From NCBI GenBank assembly GCA_023213315.1, contig JAKCPI010005325.1, positions 1 through 64,000 of the forward strand: DNA of 64,000 bases, read 5' to 3'. Every line of letters starts with the position of its first letter. Within the stretch, counting starts at the first letter, position 1. The translations under genes and the position numbers were made by a program. The notes beneath the pieces are model-generated. The model searched no databases, had not been told where the DNA came from, and saw nothing but the letters and a program-made list of their open reading frames with translations. Of the stretch, positions 1-12,497 are shown one piece after another. The DNA is from Euborellia annulipes (taxonomy: Eukaryota > Arthropoda > Insecta > Dermaptera > Anisolabididae).

Positions 1-70
1 TTATAATTTAGTAGTGACCTATCTTAATTTATAAGTGGATTAAGTTAATAATTTAATTATTAAAATAATA
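1..70 (+). repeat. Dispersed repeat fragment cut by the window edge
   Basis: The first ~70 bases match, in reverse complement and with few differences, the segment at about 25077-25146. The shared core includes TTATAAGTGGATTAAGTTAA. Two inverted copies 25 kb apart indicate an interspersed repeat whose family I cannot name; the left end lies outside the window. Confidence 0.6.
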
Positions 71-1285
71 GAAGAGAGATTGGAAGATTTGAAAAAATTT
101 AAAAATATTTAAAATATTGAATATGGGAAATTAAAAAAAAGAAAACGAATTTAATTTGATTTGAAATTAGAAAATAATTTCGAAGGGAAAAGAGGAAGAG
201 TGTGTTTTTAATTGAAAATACAAATCAAGGGATTGTAAAAATAATTTAAAAAATAGAATTAAAATGAATTGTTTTCAAATTGTTCAAACTTTTTGATAAT
301 TTGATTGATTTAAATCGTTTATGTAGTTTTTTTGTCTTCTTCAATTATAGGAAACTTTCTTTCAAATTACAACTCTAAAGGTAGTAATAAGAAGGAAAAG
401 ATATAAATTACACCTTCTTCCGAAAATCACTAAATTTTTTTCATTCAAATTAGAGTTAAAAAAAAAAACTTGTTTCTTGGTTTTAGATTCGAAAATGTTA
501 GTTTTAGCTCGGGTAACTCTTAATTCCCATTGCGGTGTTGATCGGATATAGCCTATCAGGTCTATTCTCTAAGCAAAAACGTCAACTTTTAACATTTGTA
601 AATATTTATCAAAATCAAAGGGAATATAAAGAATAACTGGATTCATTCATGGAAGCAATCCTCCATATCAACAAGCTCGGCACTGGCCAAAAATTAAACC
701 AAATATAGCTCCACCCTGGTTCATCTGCCATAAGGACTTCCCGAGAACATCATAAACCGACTCAGGATAAACCATACAAGATCACCAGCTCATCTTGCTA
801 GGTTCAACATTATTCCATCGCCTTTCTGCGACTGCTCCAATAGACCGGCTACACCATTTTACCTAATATGTGAATGTCCCATCCATGATAGTAATCGCAT
901 AATACATGGAATAAAAATTAATCCCAATTTCTGAGACCCAACTGCCTTCCAACAGTTTCTAAAATCTTCAAATCCTCAAGAACTCGAAAATCTGAATAAG
1001 TTCATCATTGCAGCTCAAATAGTACTCTATAACAACAGAATTTAGAACATTTTAGTTTCGACTAGTTAATATATAGTTAATTAATAATTGGTATTATGTT
1101 GTTTTTAGTACATGTATGGTTTATAAGCGTTTTCGTTTTAAAAATGTTTTGTTGTAAAGTGTAGTTGGTATAATGTATTTTTGATTACTATGTTTTTATA
1201 TAAGGTATATTTTTTGTAAAGAGGTTTTTTACATAAGGTATGTTTTGTAATGTATATATTTTTTTAAGATTGTATTTTTTATAAA
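71..1285. other. AT-rich spacer, nothing recognised
   Basis: Homopolymer-rich AT DNA without a supportable gene, tRNA or terminal-repeat element. A slightly less AT-rich patch around 640-960 has no open frame of note. Confidence 0.5.
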
Positions 1286-1639
1286 GTATTGTATACAGTG
1301 GAATTTAATATTTATATGGTCCGGGAAGGTTCTCGAGACCAGAAGACAAGTAATTTCGCGACTAAGGGGGCCGCAGGGGGTGGAGCTCCCTGCAAGCCCG
1401 GCAAAGGCGTCTAGTAAATAAATAATTGTATTCAAGTCACATAGGATTTAATCAATGCTGTATAGGCAACCTAACTTGTAAAATTATTTTATTTTGTCTT
1501 TCGTTATCTGGTGTTTAGAAAAATAAAAAAAAGTAAATGTGAAGGCAAAACAAAGCTTAAAGGCAGAGGCCAAAATAAATTAGAAAGAAATTTTAATATT
1601 AGATAAAAGTAATTCTATTTATAAAAAACAAAAATAAAA

Positions 1640-1676
1640 TTTACCTCAGAAGCTCACAAGCCTAGTTACGCCACTG
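1640..1676 (+). mobile_element. hAT-type transposon terminus (one end only)
   Basis: The sequence ending CCTAGTTACGCCACTG at 1676 is the complement of the CAGTGGCGTAACTAGG terminus known from hAT elements. A GC-rich stretch at 1318-1400 may be interior sequence of the same element. I could not find a matching left terminus or an 8-bp TSD, so the element is probably truncated. Confidence 0.45.
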
Positions 1677-1849
1677 CATATAAATGGATCAAAAAATGAA
1701 TGATGATAAATATAGTGGATAAAAAATAAACAACAACATATGCAAAAAATCCTAAATGGACATAGATATGAAGCCAGGAAGTGAAGTGGATTTTATGGTG
1801 ATGACGATGATGACATAAATTTTTTCAGTCGATATCAGAGGGGAGGATA

Positions 1850-2300
1850 ATTGGAACTTATTTATTCCCGGAAAGGGGGACGGAGATGCTGGACCCCAAG
1901 CGTTGTTGTTCGGCCGTCCGGACGGAGGTCAATTTGCGAGGAGATCAGATAGGGCAAAAGAGTCTTGGGTGAGGGGAGCAAAGGGCAGATGAGAGCAACA
2001 GGCCCCACTCGCTGAGATTGGGCAAAGCAAGCGCCCTACGGCCCATACTTTTTCTCTCACCTCCAGCCAGTTCTATAAATACGTCACGTTCCGTTTTATT
2101 GCATTTGAATTCCGTTGTTCGATAAAAATATCTCTTGCAAACGTGATTTTCATAAGTATGAGAAATATCCGATTTGTTCCTTTCGACCGGCAGTATTTCT
2201 CATAAATGCCCTTTCGCCCTCCCATTCGTTCTCTTAAGAGTGCCGTTGTATTTGTGTCGGACAGATTAAAGAGCCGAGCCAGCAGTTTGTCATTATCTTC
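1850..2300 (+). promoter_or_regulatory. Less AT-rich unique island with TATA-like box
   Basis: A G/C-richer stretch in AT-rich surroundings carries CTATAAATA at 2073-2081, directly followed by the CRE-like word CGTCAC. No long open frame follows. It could be a core promoter or an enhancer; only composition and short words support this. Confidence 0.2.
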
Positions 2301-3354
2301 TTGAAAAGTTTATATGCATTTAAATTTCTCATTCGTTCGTTGTTAGAGAGAAAGTATTGTAACCATGAATATAGAGCCTCTCTTTCTCTCCCTTTTGCCA
2401 CTGGGGTAATTTTAAAAGAACGACTTATAAAAAAAAAAAGGTTGTTTATCTTCTTTCAAAAGGCACAAATCTTCAAAAATTTCATTTTCGATTTGAAATT
2501 TTAATGCTCCTTTTTAGCTCTCACTGTACGTAGTACTAAAGGAGAGATCTTATTCAGAGATTCCGGTGTCTGTCTGTCCGTCTGTCCGTTACGGCCGGAA
2601 CTAAAGGTCGTAGAAAAACAATAAATACATACATATACGTATTCAGTATAAAAATCTGGTTAAGGGAAAATTAGGTTTTGGTCCCTAGCACTTCCAAAAA
2701 TGTGCCTACCGCAATTTTTTCCATTTGTTTACATTTTAATTTTTTGTTTACATTCATCAGACGGCCATTTTTTTCTTAAATATAGAGAAATAAGCTCTTT
2801 TAACCTCTCATTTTTTTGACAGTTGTATATTTTGACGCGCCATTATCATAAACATCTATCAAGTCACGTGACTTTTTTTATACGATTATAGGGTCATGTG
2901 ACACATCGATTCACATCTATTTTTTCATTTCAAATCGAAAGAAATATGTCTCATAACGGTCAGTCACCAAATAAAATGTTTATTTACGTTTAATGTGAAG
3001 AAAATCCACAGTGAAAGCGCTCCTTTGAATTTACTACTGTAAATTCTTTTCTACTTTATTTAAAGTACAATCGTATTTTATAAAAAAGTTTGTTAATTCA
3101 ATTACTTGATTACTACCATTTACACATTTATGTAAATTAATTACATATTCAAAAATAATATTAGAAAAGTTTTTTTTATGGCTAGGTTATTAATACTTTA
3201 TTTATAAACTAGCTGCACGATCTGCCTTTCTCGGGTCTACTGCCATCAAGAGAAATTTTTTTTCCAAAAGTTGAATTTGACTTTAAGTTAAGAACTTACT
3301 TAATTGGTTTCCTCTCAATTGTAAATTGTTGTTTTAAAATTAAATAAAAAAAGT

Positions 3355-3505
3355 TTTTTTTTAAGCATCTTAGGCCATTTATAGTCTACTCTCTATTTAT
3401 TTTTCTAAATTGAAGTCAATGTAATTTCGAAAAATTTCATGGGCTTAAAGTGGAAGTGAAGCTCTGATTCCTAGATCAAGAAGTGAGACCTCTACCTCCC
3501 CAAGG
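3355..3505 (-). repeat. Degenerate tRNA-derived SINE, minus orientation
   Basis: The left part resembles the SINE 3' tail (complement of the TATGGCCTCAGATGCCG motif of the 15.7 and 28.6 kb copies). The right part resembles the head region of the 26.6 kb copy (both share GAAGCTC). It is old and diverged, and its borders are approximate. Confidence 0.35.
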
Positions 3506-4892
3506 ACAATATAAATTTTAAAATACTTTTCTTTGTATGATTCTTGTTCCTTTTTCTTAGCTATTATCCCGTATTCGAGTGTCGGTCAAACACAACCGAG
3601 AGAAGTAAGCACCGCCCAGAGCCAGAAAATATTTCGGAGAGGGGAGAAAGGAGTTGGACAACTCTGATAATTATCTCTCAGCTCTAATGATCTTTTTTTT
3701 AATTCAACTGAAGAAGAAAAGCTAATTTTAAGATAACACGTCCGATGGCTAAGCATTTTGGTTGCCTAAGCTCAAGGCTCTACACTAGAGCACTTCAGGC
3801 CCTTGTAGCGCCGACTGTACTTACAAGAAATACACGCGTCCCTCAAATTGTCTTGTATGAATACAATTAAGAAAAAAAATTAAAAATATTTATCTTTTAA
3901 ATTTATTAATTTACCAACTAGCCTATAAAATTATTTATTTATTTATCACAAAGCACCTCTTGTTTGTTTAGAAATTCTTAATTTGATAAATATTTATTCG
4001 TTGCTTCATTAATATTTTATTTGAAAGATCAATATTGAATGAAAAAAAAGCAATATAAAAGTGATAAATTCTTTTTCTCTTCAGATCTCAAATAAATTGT
4101 TAAGCAAATAAAAGAGAAAGAGAGAGAAAAAAAATACAGGCATGAAGGGGTGTATAGTATGTTTATTATGATCATTTTTTGGATTTAGATATAAAATCAA
4201 AATTGACTTTATCAGGCAAGGCGTTCGTCTGTAAAGTACACAAGTGAATGATAGGATAGCAAAGTGCATTTATATTTATATTAATATGGCAGTAGAAAGG
4301 AAATTCTGTGACACGGAAATGTATATTTCGAGTATCGGGGGAAATTAATAATGCAGCTGTTGAGCTGTTTTCACGGCTTGTAGTCTGACTGATTTATTCA
4401 TTTCCGTCATTCGTTTCACGCCATGAGAAGGAAAGAAGAAAGAAGAGAATGAGAGAGGAGAAGAGATTTGAACCCGGACAAGAAAATCGATCATCAGCCA
4501 ACAGTCAATGAGAGTGATAATTTCGTTAAAAAGCCCACTGAGGGGAAATATTTAGGAAACAAATTGAATTCGGCACTCAAAATAGACTCCGTAATTAGAT
4601 TGTTTAATGCCAAATTATCTATCATTGCATGCATGAAATGCAATCAATATCATCTGTGATTTTCCCTTAAATATTTTAAAATGATACCGGCTCTTGTTAA
4701 AAAAGGAAAAAAAAAACAGGATTTCATCCCTAAATCAAATTATTTTATATTTAATGATTTATTATACGAGTATTAATAGATTTTAGTGAGAAATTAAAAA
4801 CTTTTGGTGTTTATAGTAAATACATAACAATTGAAATCAGTAACGAACCCAGAGATTGGTGGGAAGGGGTATATCCTATAAAAAGGCAAACG
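3506..4892. other. AT-rich spacer, nothing recognised
   Basis: No gene, terminal-repeat element or RNA gene is visible. Short open frames here are A/T-driven and lack any family signature. Confidence 0.5.
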
Positions 4893-5316
4893 ATGGAGGA
4901 GTGGTCCAACGCGTGGAGTTATCCAAGTCTCACAAGATGCTCTAAGTTGGCGAAACAAACCTGTGCCAGAACCCCCAGGCTTGCGAAATTTCCGGTTCTC
5001 CATAGGAAGCAAAAAATAACAATAAACAGGCTCCGAATTAATCACACCAGATATGCGGCTCATTTGCATAGACTCCATATAGTATCCTCTCTTTTCTGCC
5101 AATGCTCTCCCGAATCTTTAGCCACGCCAGATCATCATATACAGGTATTCTACTGCCCCATGCTCAGAAACTAGACAGCAACTGGAAGACAGATTTCGTG
5201 GACAAATTCTGAAGAACCCTACAGATGAAACAATAGAAGCAATCTCAACATTTCTCCACAATGCAAAAATAGCTCTGATTTTATCATTTTTCGAATTATT
5301 CCAGAACTCAACCTGA
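4893..5316 (+). pseudogene. Non-LTR retrotransposon ORF2 C-terminal relic (LINE)
   Basis: A frame from 4893 to a stop at 5174 encodes RKQKITINRLRINHTRYAAH, then LHRLHIVSSLFCQC, then HHIQVFYCPML. This is the usual end of a LINE reverse-transcriptase polyprotein: a basic RLRxxHTR stretch, a hydrophilic linker and a CxC...H...C zinc-binding cluster just before a 'CP' motif. A second frame, starting inside the overlap at 5167 and stopping at 5314-5316, continues as ETRQQLEDRFRGQILKNPTD and FLHNAKIALI, matching the typical helical tail after the zinc cluster. Together they imply one frameshift near 5165. The RT catalytic core is absent, so this is a truncated dead copy. The clade (Jockey, I or CR1 type) cannot be settled. 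The family call comes from motif order, not a search. Confidence 0.6.
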
Positions 5317-6159
5317 ATTGAGCAGGCATGTTCAGTTTATATTTCTGTAGAGATTTAATAACTAATAATCTACTCTAAAAATATAATTCTTATTTTATAG
5401 GCATACAGAGAAATATAAGAATGTGGCGTACCAATTGTAAACCATATAAAATAAGCGAAAATCTCAAATATATCAGATGATTGTTAGGTCTTCTCTAGAT
5501 TGAGAGCCCTTGTATCTGAACCATCCATTTATGAGTAAATTTCCCGCTGTATTGCACCGACTCAACTTAGTTGTCTGCTTGTTACTAATCTCTTTCAAAG
5601 ATTTTGCAAAACAACCTTCATTACATAGAGGACCCCAATCAATGAACAAGCCTGGAGGTGTTACGGTCAAAGTTCGTTCACTGGTTGAGTTGTCAATGTC
5701 ATTTAGTTTACTTTTTACCTTAATGATGATATGACTCTCGCACGCTTCAGAAATGAATATTGATTACTACGATATTTTAAATGTGTTCACTGGTATAGGA
5801 ATCTCTACTGACAAGAAATACTGTGACAGCTAGCCTAATCGATGGAGGAATTGTTTGTCTAACAAATGTAGAATTTTTTCGTTGTGTTTTTCTTCAATTA
5901 AGGCCACCTGGCAATATCCTAGTAAAATTTCTAGGACAGTTTTCAAATTTTAGGTCCAAAGTTTATTGACATCTTTCAAAAGTCCTTTTCGTTACCACAT
6001 CTCTTTTCATTTCTTTATTCCTTTAAGATTCACAATAAAGGGAACTTGATTCTGAAACATTGACTAATGTCTGGACTAGGAACAAGAGATACAGGTTGTT
6101 AAGAAACAAACATGTTACAGAGTTTTGAAGTTTAGGGTTTCTCATTTGTTTTCATTAAT

Positions 6160-6285
6160 AAAAGAATTTGATTTGCGAGTTAACAACGTTTCGGCCACTC
6201 ATCATGCGGGAATGAGTGGCCGAAACGTTGTAATTTTTACAAATAAACCACAGTTAAATTCAAAATCAAATTCGTTACAGAGTTG
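6160..6285. repeat. Foldback element with perfect 20-bp arms
   Basis: Bases 6183-6202 and 6212-6231 are perfect reverse complements separated by 9 bases. Both arms contain GGCCGAAACGTTGT or its complement. Further out, GAATTTGATTTG (left) faces CAAATCAAATTC-like sequence (right), so a longer, partly deleted inverted repeat is likely. The GCCGAAACGT word is shared with the foldbacks at 20.97, 50.74 and 55.35 kb. Confidence 0.6.
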
Positions 6286-7179
6286 TTTGTTCAGAAGCAT
6301 ATGTTCAGAGTCTGAACTAGGTTTCATCGAGCAGCTTTATATTTGCCAAATCTTTTGTATGGGAAAAATTAAATTAATATAACTTTTTTATAAATAAATA
6401 AATAATTAGAGGTAGTTGATAAAACATTTATTGATAAGTTGGATTGGCTATTTTTCGAAAATCAAAAAACGGAGGAATTTATGCACACTGTAGGCCTACA
6501 TATTAATAAAGAGAAGAGAGAGACATCAAACAAAAAAAAAGTATTATCTACTTTTAGAAAAATTCACTTAGGCTCTATATAAAAAAAATATTAATAGGGA
6601 AAAAATGTTTCTACTCAGGATTAAAAAAAAAAAAAAAACTTTTTATTTATAATATTTATGAAAAAAAAAATATATTATTTTGTAAGCCTATAAAAAAAGT
6701 AATTTAATTATATTTAAAGTAAACATTTCAAAGTAGTTGACTTTATTAAATTTAATATTTTAATAAAAATCTCGTTGAATATTTTGTCACTCTTTATATG
6801 TATATATTATTAAAAAACATACAAACTCGGGCTAATATAGAGGATTTATTTTTTTCCTTTTTGCCTTTTGCCATCATAAGTGGATAAAAAAAATATTTAA
6901 CCATTTTACCTTTTGATCTATTTCAATCATATAAATATAAGCTTGAGCTTTATATCAAGACTTAAATAATCGACAGGAGCCCATAGAGAGGGAGAGATCA
7001 AAAGACTTCAATTAAATGACATTTTTTTTTTATGATTAAAAAAAAAAAAACTAACCTCAGTAAGTATCTTTAATTTATTTATTTATTGATATATTGGAAT
7101 ATCCAATGGTAATCGATAATAAAAGCAAACAGTTTTTCCCCGAGCAAATATGCTATAAATAATTCAATTAGCGCTTTTT

Positions 7180-7440
7180 GGGGATGAGAACAAGGAGAGG
7201 GGATGAGCACTCTAGTGCTTTTTGATATCAATCAATTGGCAGTTATGTGGGGGCAACTGACGCTTCACCATATGGCGCTAATGCTTGCACACCCACCCCA
7301 GATATATATAAATACAGGGTGGTGGTGGCACGACAGGTGTTACCATTCGCGTTAAATATTCACGAAGACCCGCTGTCAGCGCTACACGACTGACTGCAAA
7401 ATACCTTTCACGCTTCACTCTCATCTTAGCTTGTATGTAC
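7180..7440 (+). promoter_or_regulatory. Unique island with TATA-like box
   Basis: TATATAAATA at 7305-7314 is followed by a G-rich tract and mixed-composition sequence. Upstream lies a homeodomain-type word (ATCAATCAATTGG). The block contrasts with its AT-rich flanks and shows no repeat signature. Promoter or enhancer function is inferred from words and composition only. Confidence 0.25.
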
Positions 7441-7593
7441 GTATATTTATTTGTTTATTAAGGCTTGAGGGATGTGGCGCCAATTAAATGAGCCTCGTGT
7501 CAACAAAAGGGGATAAGGTCAAATGGGTAATTACAGAGCCTGTCTGAATGACGATCCTCTTCATCTTCGGTTTATCAATTCACTTGTAGCTTA

Positions 7594-7807
7594 GGGTGGT
7601 CCATAATTTTATGGGAAAAATAAAAAGTTAAAAATATTTATCTCCACATTGCTACCCTTGTTTCCATTATGCAATGAAACAAAATTTGGACTATTTAAAT
7701 ATTAACCAAATCACCTGAAATTTTTTTCGGTATTTTGTAATACTGAATGGAACAAGGACATGCTTGTGGAGATTATGTTTTCCAACATTTTAACTTTTTG
7801 ACCACCC
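7594..7807. mobile_element. TA-flanked MITE with GGGTGGTC ends
   Basis: The left end GGGTGGTCCATAATTTTA and right end AACTTTTTGACCACCC are imperfect terminal inverted repeats, each flanked by TA (7592-7593; 7808-7809). The 214-bp length, lack of coding and TA target fit a non-autonomous Tc1/mariner-like element. The element at 9818-10122 has the same termini. Confidence 0.6.
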
Positions 7808-7809
7808 TA

Positions 7810-9815
7810 ATGTAGCTATATGCCTTTTTCACTTCCCTAATTATTGAATTATATACTGAATTTCCAAGACGTAATAATTTCTTAAATTTGTTATTTAAAG
7901 AAAGAAAAAAGTATTAATTAAATAAAGACGGGTAGCCAGCCCATGGGCTGTAAAAAGTTGTAGATTTCTTGCCTCTCGTGCTAGGTATCTAGGGTTCATT
8001 CTTTCTAAATAGACAAAAATTTACTTCTATTGAATTGACTACAATAAATAGGGCCTGGGCCTCTAAAGGGCCCCCGGTGCCATAAATAAAATTAAAAAAA
8101 AATGGAGACTTACTAATAATTTGTAAACTTACGGCCAACCTGACATCTCCGGTTGCCTACTGCATGTTTGTAAAAAGGGGTTGAAAATTTTTTGATTATT
8201 CTGATCATTTTTGTGATATTGCCACTGAAATGTTTTTTATTTTTAATTTTAACAGTTATATGTATTTTTATTTATTTTTTTGTTCAATGAGACATATAAC
8301 TACAGTATTTCTAGGCCTACTCTGTTTTTATTTTAAAATAAATTATTTTTGTAGCGCTATCTCACTTGCTCCTGTTGGACAGCCTAACCAATTTGGAAAA
8401 TACATTTAATAAGTTAAAAATAATGTCATCCAAAATTTTATATACTATTATATTGAATTTATTAATAATTATGATCATATGACGCGAGGAAGAACGCGAC
8501 TGGCCAGCGAAACGTCGACAATTAAAATTAAATATAAATAATGTTTTTAATCTAATTTCCTGACTGCCATTTCATTCTTGTATATTGTATTTGAAAAAAA
8601 AAAAAATCTAAAACAGTAAAGATTTTCTCATGGGCAAAAAAGACAAAATGAAGAAATGCCTCTCGCTACCAAACTAAGCACACCGGGAATCGGAATGGCC
8701 TGTGCCAAAAATGCACGATGCAAGGTTAAATAAATAATATCTGAGGTTTTTAAGGTTTACCCTTCAAAATAATCAACTTTTCCCATGGGAAACAGACTTT
8801 CTTCAAAAACAAATTCGCTAAGAAATAAGAGTTTCAGTTGTTCGCAAAAGAAAATGCGTTTTCTTCATTGCTTATAATCAGAAACTCTGGCTTAGATATT
8901 TATTAACTCTAACTTGAACAATTTATGAGATTTTAAAATTTGATTTTAAATTAGTACGTGTTAGCAATTTTAATTTTAGAATTTATATTGGAAATCCTGT
9001 AAAGAGAGCTTTTTATTATTTCATTCATTTCTAGTTTCCCACCAGATTTTAATCGATTGCAATAAATTATAAAATCTAATTTAAATCAGGGGATTTTTAT
9101 TCAATACAAAGTATCATATATATATGTAAATTTGAAATTTATGACTAAATAATCTATAGAATATAGTGTGTGAGTTCAGTAATTAGTGCTCTAACCCGGA
9201 CTAGAAAATTCGTATTAAATCACCAGAGAGCCTGGTCTATTCGGGCTAACTAGTGAATTGATCAACTTGGAAAGAATAGAAAAAAAAGAAACTTGTCTAT
9301 TATTATCATATTTATCCCGAGTTTAAAAGAAATTTAATATCAGTTCAGAAGGGGGAAACAGGGAATTGACGTCCCATAAATCATTGTATATGATTGCTTA
9401 AAATTAGATAAATGAGACGAATGCAAAGCACATCGAAAATTTCTACCACACTGTGTGTAGTGCCTTTGGTGAGACAGAAGAGATAACTACCGGTAGTTAA
9501 GAATTTATCCAGACTAATAAAATTATTTTTTATCAGCGTATGTGACAACTTAAATACTTCAAAGTGTCTCGTTAATTTTTTTTTTTTTTTTCATGCTTTA
9601 AGATGGAAGGCTGTCAAGTATATAATAAAGAAGGCAAAATAAAAAAAACTAGTTGCTTCCCGATCTAGAATTTATTATTAGCTCGTGTATACGTTTTGGT
9701 AGCGTTATCTGATCTTCATCAGAACAGACAAGCTTATCTCTCTGGAGAACGCAAAGCAAAAACTTTGGCGTTATTAGAAGAGCCGATTCAAAAGATACTT
9801 TCTCGCTATATACAG
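7810..9815. other. AT-rich spacer with transposon shards
   Basis: Mostly unrecognised. Around 8046-8090 a GGGCCTGGGCC/GGGCCCCCGGTGCC patch resembles a transposon interior. Near 8490-8520 a CCAGCGAAACGTC word, and near 9690-9740 an AACGTATAC-type end in minus orientation, resemble the foldback family's GAAACGT core. No gene is seen. Confidence 0.4.
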
Positions 9816-9817
9816 TA

Positions 9818-10122
9818 GGGTGGTTCATATTACTACGGAAAAAACTGAAGTTTAAGCAGGAGACCAGGCCACCCCCTAATTTAGTTCTATTTGGTAATAT
9901 AAATAATTTCCCGAAATCTCAAGTTGATACATAAATAAGAAGGCAGTGCTCATTAAGGGTAAAAAAGTTAAAATAGCGTAATTTTTTAAATGTTGGTAAA
10001 TAAAATAAACACAATTGTTTACTTGTAGATACCAATAGTAGATACCAATATATGTTGTATGTTGGAACAAAATTAGGGGGTGGCTTGGTGTATTTAAATA
10101 AGTTCAGTTTTTTGGACCACTC
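9818..10122. mobile_element. TA-flanked MITE with GGGTGGT ends (second copy)
   Basis: Imperfect terminal inverted repeats (left GGGTGGTTCA, right complement GAGTGGTCCA) are followed on both arms by AAAAAACTGAA and, inward, by GGCCACCCCCTAATTTAG or a similar form. TA dinucleotides flank the element (9816-9817; 10123-10124). It belongs with the 7594-7807 element by its ends, though the interiors differ. Confidence 0.6.
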
Positions 10123-10127
10123 TAATA

Positions 10128-10348
10128 CCTTCGACGACAATTCGAAATCCACGGGACCACAAGAAAAATTCGAATTATAGAGAGGGTAAGTGGCCTACCA
10201 AATTATAGAACGTTCTCTCCCCTTATTGTTACGAAAAAGATTTCGAGTTAACGAGTGTATCTAAATACACAGCCTTTATTCGATTTATCGAAGTTTATAG
10301 CTGAAGAATTCGAATTATCGAAAAATTCGAATTATCGAGAGTCGACTG
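10128..10348. mobile_element. Tigger/pogo-like MITE
   Basis: The right end reads ATTCGAATTATCGAGAGTCGACTG followed by TA in shortened form here: its complement starts CAGTCGACTCTCGATAATTC, the typical Tigger/pogo terminus. The left end TCGACGACAATTCGAAATCC is an imperfect inverse, preceded by TA at 10126-10127. The interior has repeated TTCGAATTAT words and no coding. It abuts the preceding MITE within 5 bases. Confidence 0.6.
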
Positions 10349-10967
10349 TATTTCATATTTAGGGTAAGAACAAGTAAAAAAAATAATGTGAGCTGGAGAG
10401 AATGTTTCCTCTGCTCTGATACTAAATATATAGGCTAGCTAAAATAACAAATAGTTATTATTAATACTATATTTATTTTTGTTACTATCAAATGCTCTGA
10501 TTTAAATTAAAATTCATACAATTATATATAAATATTCATGATGGAAATTCCAACACGAATTAAATGTTTTTATTAGTTTCACTTTTAAGATAACAAATGC
10601 AGCGAGCGCCATATGTTTTAAAAATAATCTATAAATTTTTTTAATAATGAAAATATTTATTTTATTCATAATTATAATTAATGAATGATTGAATAATATC
10701 AGCAGGGATGTGTGTATATTTGGCAAACGCCCCTCGCTAATTGTTTATCTGAGCGCATTTTTTTTTTTTTTACAAAGCGTATAATAATATTGATTAGATG
10801 TATAAGCTATAATATAATATCATCATATATTATTTCTTTTATGCAAAAATATTTTAATTAAAATATTAATAAAAAAAAAATTAATAATTTTTTTTGTATA
10901 TAGGCCTACTATTTCAATGTTAATGAAACCGAAGTACTCCGTTTATGAAAATAATATCAGGATCGCT

Positions 10968-11163
10968 CAAGGGCGGATACAAGGGGGAGGTAAATTTTGG
11001 TTCTGCAAAATCAAAATTTTGGTTCCGCGAAAAACAAGAGAGAACAGCCCCCCCCCCCCCCGAAAAAATTTCTATATACGCCCCTGGTGCTGTGCGATGA
11101 GTCACACCAGATTACCCCCACCCCCCGAGAAACACCTCTGGATCCGCCCTTGGGATCGCTTTC
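10968..11163. mobile_element. MITE with CAAGGGCGGAT-type ends
   Basis: The left end CTCAAGGGCGGATACAAGGG and right end CGCCCTTGGGATCG are imperfect inverted repeats, each preceded or followed by GATCGCT. The interior has a 14-C run and a 28-bp shard of the A-element left hairpin (11088-11116, GTGCTGTGCGATGAGTCACA). A shorter copy with swapped ends lies at 58557-58636. Confidence 0.55.
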
Positions 11164-11389
11164 CCTTAATTATATGCCGCATTTTTCAGACAATTAATAT
11201 AAATAAATATATCTGGCTCATTCTTTATTTCATGTGCAAAAAAAAAAAAAAAAATAAATAAATAAAGAAGGCCAAATTAAAGCAATCAACTTTTAGAAAT
11301 CCTATCGGCGTAATGTGTTTTTCCAGGCCAATGAAGAGGTGGTTTTTTAGGCGTTGGGTGAATGTGCACATTGCAATAAGCCTCGTTTA

Positions 11390-11760
11390 TTCAAATCCTT
11401 CATTCTCAGAAGAGAGAGAGAGCCGCGTCATCATCAGCTGAGGGTCTTAATGACCTGCCCCCCAAAGGTCGGCGAGAGGGGGGTTGCTTTCCTACCTGGG
11501 GGCGCTTGTTTTTATTAAATCTGCCCGGGGTCTGAGCGCTATTTGTAATTTAATGCCCATGTTTAATTCGATAGCGGGTGTAAAGGGAGGCTGGCCATTC
11601 ATTACCGCACTCATTTATCTCTGTCCGCGGCCGTAAGGCTGCTAACAGACTATGGGGGGAGATTCCGCCCCCCCCCCCTCACCGTCCCGTCCTTGCCTGG
11701 GCTCAATCCCGGACCACCAAACGAACCAGGTGAGGTGAGGTGGGACCAACCCCCAACCGA
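11390..11760. promoter_or_regulatory. GC-richer unique island
   Basis: About 370 bp of mixed composition with CAGCTG, TTTTTATTAAA, GTAATTTAAT and a GGTGAGGTGAGGTGGG stretch. It has no terminal repeats and no convincing open frame. It could be a cis-regulatory block or a non-coding exon. The 13-C run near 11668 is a likely weak point in the assembly. Confidence 0.2.
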
Positions 11761-12497
11761 GTCTTGTTTAACTTTTCCCATCCGCCATCCTTATCAAACA
11801 TATGGGCCGATCTAGTCTTTGTTTTAATAAACCTTTTTAGAATTCATTTGAATAATTAAAAACAAGATGGCTGTTTAAATGCTATTGTAGAAATAGAGAT
11901 CCAAAAAGTTACTTTATTTTCTTTCCCCCAAGGTCCCAGGTCAAATAATTCATAAGCTCGCTAAATTAAGTTTAATTATGTTATAACATATGACTAGAAA
12001 AAAAAAGATCATTTCATTTAAGGGAAAGGAACCCTCAGAGAGACACTAAAATGAATTTGTTAAACTTCATTTAGGAAATTTAAAGAACAAGAATATAAAT
12101 TATTTAAATTTATGGGATACGCTCTTTTTTATTATTCTGGAAAGAGATTTAATTTTTTTTATTATTGATTTAAAAATTGGAGAGTATCACAATGTTTATA
12201 ATAAACTAATAATTATTATATTAATTTCACTAGCCAGAGATGGTTGTGGTTTTATAACTTTCTCATCTGATTGGCCTACTTATGTAATTTTGAGCGGCTT
12301 TTCTCTATCAAATGAGATTCGGTTAATTGTAGTTTATTATCAAAAAAATATTCAAAAAAAAAAAAAAAATACCTCCCATTCACTCACTCTCAGTCCATGA
12401 TAACAAACTGTTTCTAATAATTTGGTCATTGAATTTATTGCATTGTTAATAATTTCTTTGACCAATATGACCATGAGGAATAATACATTGACAATGG

